Assembly (NCBI GenBank): GCA_029263395.1
Contig: JAJCXO010000213.1
Span: 1 to 34,191 of the forward strand
DNA from: Acidobacteriota bacterium
Lineage (GTDB): Bacteria; Acidobacteriota; Thermoanaerobaculia; Multivoradales; J023
Direction: 5' to 3'
Length of the DNA: 34,191 bases
In this document: piece after piece, positions 1 to 6,097 of the stretch
Numbering within the stretch: the first letter of the stretch is position 1
Layout of the letters: the number at the start of each line of letters is the position of its first letter
Position numbers and translations under genes: made by a program
The notes under the pieces: generated by a model
Database searches by the model: none
Seen by the model: only the letters and a program-made list of their open reading frames with translations
Told to the model about the DNA's origin: nothing

Positions 1-1200
1 ATAGTTGTATGCCCACTGGCCTATCAAAGTGCTTGCGGTGAAGCTCTTCTTCGTACTGACTCCGTAGGAAGTGTTGGCGTACTCCTGGGCCCCCGGCGCA
101 CTAGGCACCTGAGAAACGAAGTCAATGAGCTTGTAGGTCCAATCGTAACGACCTCCGGTGGGTAAACGTAGGCTCTGGATACCGCCAGAGAGGGTTGACG
201 AGGACTGCGTGTAGTACAGCATGGTGTAGGCCGTGCTCTCGGGCTGTTTCAGCTGCTCGAGCAGAGGGACCGTCACCTCCACCGGGACGATATTGGTGTT
301 GTGGCAACCCGGCCTGCCAGTGGCGAAACCTTGACGGTCGATCGAAGTCGGGGTGTGGACCAACTCGTAAGTTGCTTTGGCTTCGTCACTGCCGAGGGCA
401 GCCAACTCGACTTGAGTGATCTTGTCGGCGTCATAGAAAACGGTGTGGTTGCGGTCGTGGGAGTCAGAGATCTTCCACTGACCCGCCATGCTGGTGTAGT
501 CGAAGGTGATGTGGTGGTCGGTGGCGAAGCGGTCGAACATGCGTGTCACGCGCCAGTCGCGGTCTTCTGGTGGCGAACCAGCGGGCGAGAAGTCGTGGAA
601 CTCATGGATGGTGCCGTCGGGGAAATCGATTTGGTAACACGGTGAGGTCTGGTCGACACATGCCGAGGTCTCGTACCGCATCCGCAGGTAGGAGCCATCG
701 GTGGAGAACCAGGTAGCGGACTGATTGCCGTAGCCGGGGTGAAGCTCCTTGCCAAAGAAGATCTCGCCCCCATCGGGGCTGAAGTAGGAACGGAACGACA
801 GCCCCCCGGCGTCTCGCTCCACACCGAGTTTGCCGGGCTGGATGCGCCAACCGAATCCCGCGTTGGTCTGTGGGTCCTGAATCGGAATGCTGTAGCGCAC
901 GGTACTGCCCCCCTCGGAGCAGTCAGCGTTTTCGTGATCCCAGCCGTTGGAGGAGTAAACCAAGGTGAGCTGAAAGGAGAGATTGGGGCCAACCGGATAA
1001 CTCTGGCCGAGAGGGACGGTGAGGGTCAGGTTGCCGTTGAACAGGTTGATGTGGTCGATGTCGCCAATTTGATAGGCGGTGTCGGCATTGAGGCCCCGTT
1101 GTTGGCTGGGGAACTGTTGAGCGTGGACACCGGTGGCGACCGTAAGCCAGCAAGCCAGGACGAATACGGATTTGAAGGTGATCTTGGTGAGGTATGTCAT
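1..1200 (-). CDS. RHS-type secreted protein, N-terminal part (runs off left edge)
   Basis: This frame stays open for 400 codons from the ATG at 1200 to the window edge, so the C-terminus is missing. The first 28 residues form a Sec signal peptide ending in GVHAQQ. The mature part begins with a segment typical of RHS/YD-repeat proteins (NLFNGNLTLTVPLGQSYPVG, then LTLVYSSNGW). Aromatic-rich beta-strand text follows (FGWRIQPGKLGVERDAGG, DFPDGTIHEFHDFS, LRLPTGGRYDWTYKLID). RHS proteins build a large beta-shell and often carry a variable C-terminal toxin or adhesin, which cannot be seen here. The start is supported by GAGG eight bases upstream. The ATG overlaps the TGA of the upstream small gene (ATGA, 4 bases), which suggests translational coupling. 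RHS family assignment is by sequence style; substrate and role are unknown. Confidence 0.8.
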   Translation of the reverse strand, partial: MTYLTKITFKSVFVLACWLTVATGVHAQQFPSQQRGLNADTAYQIGDIDHINLFNGNLTLTVPLGQSYPVGPNLSFQLTLVYSSNGWDHENADCSEGGSTVRYSIPIQDPQTNAGFGWRIQPGKLGVERDAGGLSFRSYFSPDGGEIFFGKELHPGYGNQSATWFSTDGSYLRMRYETSACVDQTSPCYQIDFPDGTIHEFHDFSPAGSPPEDRDWRVTRMFDRFATDHHITFDYTSMAGQWKISDSHDRNHTVFYDADKITQVELAALGSDEAKATYELVHTPTSIDRQGFATGRPGCHNTNIVPVEVTVPLLEQLKQPESTAYTMLYYTQSSSTLSGGIQSLRLPTGGRYDWTYKLIDFVSQVPSAPGAQEYANTSYGVSTKKSFTASTLIGQWAYNY

Positions 1201-1607
1201 CGCCCGTCCTCTACATCATCCCAACGGGTGGTATCGCCGGTCTCGAAGCTGTCTTTGAACAGCAGACCGGTGCTGTGGATGTTGACAACCGCGGTATCGG
1301 TCCCCTCTCGACCGTCATCGATTTTGTAAGTAATGACGCAGCTCTCGGATGAGTCGATATCCGGCGTCAGCATGACGGTGCCAAAGCTTTCGGTGACATC
1401 ACCTGAACAGTCTTCGTCGGTGACGGTGACAGCTAGGTCGTCACCGTCTAGATCCGAGTCGTTGGCGAGCACATGGATGATGAGCGGATCGCCGGTGTGG
1501 AAGATCTCGTCGTTGGTGGCGCTGGGCGCACTGTTACATTGGGCATATCCGACGGACGGGGCGAACAACGCCAGGGCCACGAGTAGGTAAAGGACTGTTT
1601 GATTCAC
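1197..1607 (-). CDS. Small exported cadherin/Ig-like domain protein with C-terminal FETGDT motif
   Basis: A 136-residue protein starting at GTG 1607, with AAGGAG nine bases upstream. Residues 1-22 are a Sec signal peptide (LYLLVALALFAPSVGYA). Residues about 27-110 form one cadherin-like/bacterial Ig-like domain with the hallmark HVLANDSDLDGDDLAVTV and a later ITYKIDDGREGTDTAVV, as in VCBS/Big_9-type tandem adhesin repeats, but here as a single copy. The C-terminus, LFKDSFETGDTTRWDD, resembles the DGFESGDTSAW tail seen at the ends of many exported proteins of Gammaproteobacteria and Acidobacteriota, whose role I do not know. The stop overlaps the RHS start, so the two are probably co-translated and may work together at the cell surface. 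The exact function is not known. Confidence 0.75.
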   Translation of the reverse strand: MNQTVLYLLVALALFAPSVGYAQCNSAPSATNDEIFHTGDPLIIHVLANDSDLDGDDLAVTVTDEDCSGDVTESFGTVMLTPDIDSSESCVITYKIDDGREGTDTAVVNIHSTGLLFKDSFETGDTTRWDDVEDGR

Positions 1608-1721
1608 TTGCCGTTTCTCCTTCGGCCACAGAAAAGTGGTTGATATTTATTGGATAAAACGACCGTAACAGTCTTCCAAGTCCGTAACCGATCAATTCAG
1701 AAATTCAACCGGTCGGTAGGC

Positions 1722-2864
1722 TCATGTGATTCTCTTGCTTCTCTTGAGACAGCAACCGCCGGGGCCGATGCGGGCCTCAATGGTTTGGCGGGTTCTTATC
1801 GTGAGGTCGTCCGTCAGTGTGCGCATTCTGGCCGCATCCATCCACAGAGAGAGCGCGGCTATTGACTCCGTGTCGGCAGCCAGCAATCTGAATAGCCTGT
1901 AGGTTGCAGTAGCGAGAATCTCAAGCTTGGACCACTCCCCGTTGTGATGGTAGATTGCCCCCAGATCAAGCGAAACCAGAGCGATCTCAAACGGTAGGCG
2001 TAGCGCCTGGAATCCTTCCAAAGCAACCTTAAATGCTTTCTCGGCTCGGCTGTGGGTACCTATCTTGGCCCACAACAGCCCCTCGACCCACAGCAGACGA
2101 TACCGCGCCACGCTTCGCCGTCCGCCTTTGACTTCGGCCCGTGCTTTGCGAAGGTACGCAAAAAACAAATTAAAGTCAGCCGAGTTCACGTGCGCTTGAT
2201 CGTTGATCGACTGTGCAAGGTTGTGACAGATCGACCGATGCAATCGTTGGTCAGCCGCTGACCCTTTGTCGGGATTACCGGCCATCGTCAGAGCTTCGCC
2301 GAAACAATCGCCAGCCTCAGAGAATCTCTCGACAGTAGCGAGTGCGTAACCCCTGGCGATGAGAGCGCGTGCCCTAGCTTTGTTGTCGTCCACAGTGCGT
2401 AGTAGTTCAACAGCGACGTCGGCCAGAGCTAGCGCCTCATCGTGCTTCTTTTGGCATGCCCGTAGCGTCGACAGTCGCCGGTAGTAGTCCACCTGGACTA
2501 GCGACGGGATCGATTCGGATTCGATTAGGCGCAGCGCGTGTTCGTAGGTCCGGTCTGAATTGGTGTGCTCGCTGGCCGCTCTATATGCCGAGCCCAGGAC
2601 CACCCAGGCCAACACAAGCCGGCTATGGTGCTCCTGGCACCCCTTTAGGCCCGCGGTCTTCGGTACGGCTAGCGCTAGGGTTGGGGCAATCTTGGCCCAT
2701 TTGAGTGCCTTCTGTGGATCGTTATAGATCTGGTTGTCGAGATCCTGGAGAAAGAATCGCATAAATGTGGCGTCTGCATAAGTCCCAATGCGACTGAGCA
2801 CAACGCTGGGATCGGCTGGCAATTCCCGCCATAGTCTTCTTGCCCATTCCTCCTTATGTGCCAT
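1722..2864 (-). CDS. TPR-repeat protein, no recognised output domain
   Basis: About 380 residues, almost all helical and built of TPR-like pairs. The clearest are GSAYRAASEHTNSDRTYEHA, ARALIARGYALATVERFSEA, AEKAFKVALEGFQALRLP and VSLDLGAIYHHNGEWSKL. I see no signal peptide, no membrane segment, no HTH and no kinase or CHAT domain. I prefer the ATG at 2864 because GAGGG lies eight bases upstream; an in-frame ATG at 2879 would add five residues but has no ribosome site. The gene stands alone on the minus strand. A terminator and a 19-codon ORF lie just upstream and two palindromes abut the start. Size and architecture recall peptide-binding TPR regulators of the Rap/RRNPP type, but that is analogy only; a generic scaffold is equally possible. 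Codon use looks less G+C-biased than in the neighbours. Confidence 0.8.
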   Translation of the reverse strand: MAHKEEWARRLWRELPADPSVVLSRIGTYADATFMRFFLQDLDNQIYNDPQKALKWAKIAPTLALAVPKTAGLKGCQEHHSRLVLAWVVLGSAYRAASEHTNSDRTYEHALRLIESESIPSLVQVDYYRRLSTLRACQKKHDEALALADVAVELLRTVDDNKARARALIARGYALATVERFSEAGDCFGEALTMAGNPDKGSAADQRLHRSICHNLAQSINDQAHVNSADFNLFFAYLRKARAEVKGGRRSVARYRLLWVEGLLWAKIGTHSRAEKAFKVALEGFQALRLPFEIALVSLDLGAIYHHNGEWSKLEILATATYRLFRLLAADTESIAALSLWMDAARMRTLTDDLTIRTRQTIEARIGPGGCCLKRSKRIT

Positions 2865-2880
2865 TACGTCATCCCTCATT

Positions 2881-2899
2881 GTTGAGTCAACTTGATCAA
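2881..2899. promoter_or_regulatory. Adjacent palindromes in the TPR gene leader
   Basis: GTTGAGTCAAC (2881-2891, 5+1+5) is followed directly by TTGATCAA (2892-2899, perfect 8-base palindrome). They lie between the upstream terminator and the start of the TPR gene, touching its alternative ATG. This is a reasonable operator or RNA-structure candidate; no binding protein can be named. Confidence 0.35.
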
Positions 2900-2908
2900 A
2901 AGTAGCAC

Positions 2909-2936
2909 AAAAGAGGCGAGCTTTTTCAAGCTCGCC
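2909..2936 (-). terminator. Rho-independent terminator between short ORF and TPR gene
   Basis: On the minus strand GGCGAGCTT-GAAA-AAGCTCGCC forms a perfect 9-bp stem closed by a GAAA tetraloop and is followed by TCTTTT. The tail lies only on the minus-strand side, so it ends transcripts coming from the short ORF at 2951-3010, about 14 bases after its stop and before the TPR gene. It could be a simple terminator or an attenuator for the TPR gene. Confidence 0.8.
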
Positions 2937-2950
2937 CAGGTCAACAGACC

Positions 2951-3010
2951 TCAGCCTTCGGGCACGATGTAAGGGCCGTGGCCAGATCTAACCAACGTTT
3001 TTACAGTCAT
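2951..3010 (-). CDS. Candidate 19-residue peptide (MTVKTLVRSGHGPYIVPEG)
   Basis: This short ORF starts at ATG 3010 and stops at TGA 2951-2953. AAAGGAG lies eight bases upstream of the ATG, one of the best ribosome sites in the window. An intrinsic terminator begins about 14 bases after the stop, so start, stop and terminator form a compact unit. The peptide has a basic N-terminal half (K4, R8) and a Gly/Pro-rich end (GHGPYIVPEG). It is too short for family assignment. It could be a leader peptide governing the terminator, a signalling peptide for the TPR protein downstream, or a chance ORF in a decayed element. Evidence is purely from layout; expression is unproven. Confidence 0.45.
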   Translation of the reverse strand: MTVKTLVRSGHGPYIVPEG

Positions 3011-3071
3011 TTAACGCACTCCTTTGCTCCAGCGACTCTCAGCGGTATTGCCGGATCGCCCCCATAGACTC

Positions 3072-3095
3072 CCACACCGTAAAACGACAATTCGA
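3072..3095. repeat. 24-base direct repeat, copy 1
   Basis: This copy begins CCACACCGTAAAACGACAAT and ends TCGA. It matches the copy at 3176-3199 at 23 of 24 positions; only T/G at position 9 differs. The start-to-start distance is 104 bases. See the matching copy for interpretation. Confidence 0.8.
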
Positions 3096-3175
3096 CCGAC
3101 CAGGCAGTAGGTAAACCGCAAACGCACAGATCCCCTGGCAGATCAGACCTTCGTGATCCTCAGGAGATCCACTCG

Positions 3176-3223
3176 CCACACCGGAAAACGACAATTCGAG
3201 AGAACCCAAAGAATGTCGAATTG
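3176..3223. repeat. 24-base direct repeat, copy 2, plus inverted copy of its core
   Basis: Copy 2 is 3176-3199 (starts CCACACCGGAAAACGACAAT). Its last eight bases CAATTCGA (3192-3199) recur inverted as TCGAATTG at 3216-3223 with a 16-base spacer, giving a perfect 8-bp inverted repeat. The arrangement could be an operator for the flanking genes or the remains of an insertion-sequence end; IS21-family ends carry several repeats of this general kind. No transposase is visible nearby. Confidence 0.6.
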
Positions 3224-3257
3224 ACCGGCCTCGGAGGCGATCCGCTGGTAGCGTTTT

Positions 3258-3707
3258 GTGCTCATGAGAAGCAGAACACCACTGGAACCGCTCGCCTTGC
3301 TCGAGGCGGTTGCCAGCGACCACCCGACACAGCTGCGCTATCTCCTCGGCGTCATCCTGTCGAGCCCAGAACAAGTCCGCTTGCGCGAGGTTGCAAGCCG
3401 CTGGGGTGTCGATGGCTTTCAGCTTGCCGACGTCATCATCGATGCGGTCTCCCAGCTCGATACATACCAGCGGCGCGGCTGCTGGCAGCCGACGAACGGC
3501 CCAGTCTTGCCGCTGTTACAGCTCGCGCAACTCCGCATCGAGCGGACCAGCATCAGAGCGCGGCGTGTACGCCTCGAGCGACTTGCGAGAAAGCTCATGA
3601 ACCTACACCAACTCGAGACAGCTCGACTGACCGTCAATCGATGGCTAGGAACTAGACCGCTCGCTCTCTCATCAGCGGCGAAGGGGATCCCAGACAATGC
3701 GGCTTAG
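3258..3707 (+). CDS. Hypothetical protein, helical, unrecognised
   Basis: A 149-codon ORF from GTG 3258; an in-frame ATG at 3264 is the other plausible start, and neither has a well-spaced Shine-Dalgarno. Third codon positions are strongly G/C, like the confirmed genes, which argues for real coding. The protein appears mostly alpha-helical and amphipathic (LALLEAVASDHPTQLRYLLG, REVASRWGVDGFQLADVIID). Arg/Leu-rich helices follow (RIERTSIRARRVRLERLARK). It has no signal peptide, no membrane segment and no motif I recognise. Its stop codon overlaps the start of the next gene by one base, so the pair is probably co-translated. It lies downstream of the 24-base repeats and the CAATTCGA inverted repeat, which may control it. 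Confidence 0.6.
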   Translation: MLMRSRTPLEPLALLEAVASDHPTQLRYLLGVILSSPEQVRLREVASRWGVDGFQLADVIIDAVSQLDTYQRRGCWQPTNGPVLPLLQLAQLRIERTSIRARRVRLERLARKLMNLHQLETARLTVNRWLGTRPLALSSAAKGIPDNAA

Positions 3708-3964
3708 TGGCAGGCTCACCTGGTTCGCCGATGGCTGACACTCTGGACGAACGGCTAACCGACATCGAGCGACGGTTAACGATCGTCGAGCGTTACCTCG
3801 AGACTATTTCAGGAAGCTCGAGGCAAACGACCAACAGAGTGGAGATCCACACGCTACCGGGCAACATTGGCGCGTTCGTGAATCGCCTACATGACGAGCG
3901 AAACCCTGACGACGAAGATACCGCGCCGGCATTCCCGACGCGGCCAAAGTCTTCAAGCGGCTGA
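3707..3964 (+). CDS. Small hypothetical protein with N-terminal coiled coil
   Basis: An 85-codon ORF from GTG 3707, overlapping the TAG of the gene before by one base; ATG 3731 is an in-frame alternative that would give MADTLDERLTDIERRL. Residues about 9-31 have heptad spacing (LDERLTDIERRLTIVERYLE) and should form a short coiled coil. The rest is polar and probably disordered, ending in DEDTAPAFPTRPKSSSG. No family is recognised. The overlap with the previous gene suggests a small bicistronic unit. Convergent with the VWFA gene, with a 37-base gap and no evident terminator. Confidence 0.5.
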   Translation: MAGSPGSPMADTLDERLTDIERRLTIVERYLETISGSSRQTTNRVEIHTLPGNIGAFVNRLHDERNPDDEDTAPAFPTRPKSSSG

Positions 3965-4001
3965 CGCAGAGTCAGCCGTTCTCTCCGGACGAGGCTACCG
4001 A

Positions 4002-5105
4002 TCAGGCGTCGCCCGAGCTTCCGTAGAGGTACCCTTTGCGCGCCCGCACTTTGATCTTCTTGTCGCGGGCCTTCACCTTCACCTTTTGGTAACCGGATTC
4101 GGCTGCCGGGTGCTCGCTCTGATAGCTGAGCACGTAGTAGCCGACGTTTTCGGCAGCGATCTCGGTAAGCGGGGTGATGAAGTTGAGGAAGGTGCCGTAA
4201 TAATAACCACCGGTATCGGTTGCCAGTTCACTCATGAACTCACGCTGCGCGTGGTCGAATTCGGTGGGCGTGAGGTCGATGGTGTAAACCGCGACGTTGG
4301 CGTCGTTGAGCGCTTGTTCCATCGGCGGGTAGAACCGCGGATCACCGGTCGGGAACGGGGTGCCGTTGCGGAACTCTCCGAAGCCGATGGTGAACATCAG
4401 CATGTTCTTGCGACCGACAATGTAGGCCGAGGCATCGGCCACCAAGCGGATGCCGTCGTAGATGCGTTTGGTTTCTTTGCGCAGCTCTTTGCCTTGTGGC
4501 AAGTGGCGCAACAGCGAAGGTGCCCCGCTGGGCGGCAGCCGGCGCCCTTGCCGACCCACGTTCTTCTCAGGATCACGATTGCGTGCTGCATTGTCGATCG
4601 CTTCCAGAATCTGGTAACGATCCTGCGAGTAGTCGATCTGGACTTTGAGCTTGACGTCGTAACTGACGACCGCAACCCAATCCGACGGCAACATCTGCTC
4701 TTCGACCCAGCGCCGGCTCTGCCGACTGGCGTCGAGCTGCTGGCGGACCAGTCGATTACCGATCGAGCTACCCGTACGCAGCTGGTCGTGGAAGAAAAAG
4801 ATGAAATAACGACTCGACGGGACGTCGCCATCTTCGACCACAATCTCGCCGTTGGGATCGTAACGGGTGGTGTAGTAGCTGACACCGGAAAGATCAACCG
4901 GCTCACCGTTCTCTAGGACAATGAAGTCGTCTTTGCCGAGACCACGGACCGCATCACCCGAGCTGTCGACGGCGACAACGTCGAGCAACACCTCAGTCAC
5001 CTCGACCATGCCTTCGAACTCTGCCGATGGATCTTGCGCCATCGTCATCCAAGGTGCGGCTATGAAGCTCACCACCCACAGCAGAAAGAGGGTCTTCTTT
5101 GACAT
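4002..5105 (-). CDS. Acidobacteria-type VWFA-related secreted protein
   Basis: A 367-residue protein. The start at ATG 5105 is chosen because GGAGG lies seven bases upstream and it gives a clean Sec signal peptide (LFLLWVVSFIAAPWMTMA, residues 1-23); the frame is open upstream but that extension has no signal. Residues about 35-75 are the N-terminal strand typical of the family (VTEVLLDVVAVDSSGDAVRG, LGKDDFIVLENGEP). The VWA fold follows, with FIFFFHD at 101-107 where classical VWA domains have DxSxS, so the metal site looks degenerate. The C-terminus has the family signature YYVLSYQSEHPAAESGYQKV and KIKVRARKGYLYG. These proteins match the VWFA-related Acidobacterial domain (TIGR03436), are abundant in that phylum, and have no defined function; an envelope or extracellular binding role is likely. 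Confidence 0.85.
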   Translation of the reverse strand: MSKKTLFLLWVVSFIAAPWMTMAQDPSAEFEGMVEVTEVLLDVVAVDSSGDAVRGLGKDDFIVLENGEPVDLSGVSYYTTRYDPNGEIVVEDGDVPSSRYFIFFFHDQLRTGSSIGNRLVRQQLDASRQSRRWVEEQMLPSDWVAVVSYDVKLKVQIDYSQDRYQILEAIDNAARNRDPEKNVGRQGRRLPPSGAPSLLRHLPQGKELRKETKRIYDGIRLVADASAYIVGRKNMLMFTIGFGEFRNGTPFPTGDPRFYPPMEQALNDANVAVYTIDLTPTEFDHAQREFMSELATDTGGYYYGTFLNFITPLTEIAAENVGYYVLSYQSEHPAAESGYQKVKVKARDKKIKVRARKGYLYGSSGDA

Positions 5106-5306
5106 CACGCACCTCCGTGGTTGTATCTTGAGTCCATCGTTGTTGACGAACAGGTAGGTAGTAGCAAGAAGCATACCTGTCATTGGACGCCACCGCCGGC
5201 ATCTACGGGGCAATCATCGAGCTTACCGGTATGGGTTTGGGGACGTCACTGTACCCTGCCGCGGACTTTGCAACTGACCGTGCCCCTTGCTGAGCTTGGC
5301 GGCTTG

Positions 5307-6074
5307 CTACCCCGGCGCCAACGCGGTACGTATCAGCTGGAGCTTCTTCTTGACTTCGCGGGCGTTGGCTGGCCCCATCCGCAAGAGATGTTTCTGCACC
5401 GGGCTCGCATTTTCGAGCTGCGGGTCGACATATCGATAGTTCATGACCCGTTTCTTGACCTCAACTTCGCCGGTGGGGATCGGAGCTTCGAGCAGCTGGT
5501 CGATCGCGCTCAGCAGTGCCGGTTCAAAATCTCCGGCTGGGTAGCCCAACTCGCTATAGGCCTGGTCGAAGAGTGGCTTCATACCTCGGTAGAGACGCAG
5601 GCCGGCTGCAGTGTCGAGCGAGGAGAACACCGCAATCACACGATCGTACCGGGCGTAGGACTGCGGATCGATAATCAGCCGCCCTTGGGATTCCGTGACT
5701 TTGAAGCTGCCCGCCGGTTTCAGGTAACCGACGTGCGGCCGCGGAGTTTCATCGTTGGCGACATTGACCACCGCAGCAACAAATTTCCTAACCAGATCCT
5801 CGGGGGCTAGCCAAGCCGCCAACTGAGGATGATCGGACAGGGTTTCGGCCAAAGACCGGATGACCTCGTCACTGGCATCCAACGGCGGTACTTCGATCGC
5901 GGGCCGCGTCGGCCGCGGTTCGGGTGGCGGATCGGCCGGTGTCTGTGCCACTGGGTCCGGCGTTGCCGTCGGCTTGATACCGCCAATGATTTGGTAATAG
6001 ACGAAGGCGCTGCAGGCCAAAATGCCGAGAATAATCAGCCCGATGACGGGCGGTGACATGCCTTGTCGTGCCAT
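5307..6074 (-). CDS. DUF3014 family membrane-anchored protein
   Basis: A 255-residue protein starting at ATG 6074 behind AGGAGG. Residues 6-30 form one transmembrane helix (PPVIGLIILGILACSAFVYY). A proline-rich linker follows (VAQTPADPPPEPRPTRPAIE). The periplasmic domain carries the marks of DUF3014: LAETLSDHPQLAAWLAPEDL, RKFVAAVVNVA, YARYDRVIAVFSSLD and DFEPALLSAIDQLLEAP. Function is unknown; members are inner-membrane anchored. The gene starts 23 bases after the ABC-F stop on the same strand, so the two are probably one operon. The frame extends upstream of 6074 but would overlap the ABC-F gene and lacks a ribosome site. Confidence 0.8.
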   Translation of the reverse strand: MARQGMSPPVIGLIILGILACSAFVYYQIIGGIKPTATPDPVAQTPADPPPEPRPTRPAIEVPPLDASDEVIRSLAETLSDHPQLAAWLAPEDLVRKFVAAVVNVANDETPRPHVGYLKPAGSFKVTESQGRLIIDPQSYARYDRVIAVFSSLDTAAGLRLYRGMKPLFDQAYSELGYPAGDFEPALLSAIDQLLEAPIPTGEVEVKKRVMNYRYVDPQLENASPVQKHLLRMGPANAREVKKKLQLIRTALAPG

Positions 6075-6097
6075 GGGACCTCCTGACGCACTTGAAT

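Noticed and set aside
739-1329. A 196-codon plus-strand frame opposite the RHS and cadherin-like genes
   Set aside because: The minus strand encodes signal peptides and known domains in both genes; the plus frame has no recognisable feature.
3039-3374. A 111-codon minus-strand frame across the 24-base repeats
   Set aside because: It runs against the better supported plus-strand gene, has no ribosome site and its text is not protein-like; the repeats and the short peptide ORF explain the region better.
3891-4916. A 341-codon plus-strand frame opposite the VWFA gene
   Set aside because: It is the antisense shadow of a high-G+C gene; the minus strand carries the recognised family motifs.
5106-5213. 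Longer start for the VWFA protein at 5213
   Set aside because: The added 36 residues are not signal-like and lack a ribosome site; ATG 5105 has GGAGG and a clean signal peptide.
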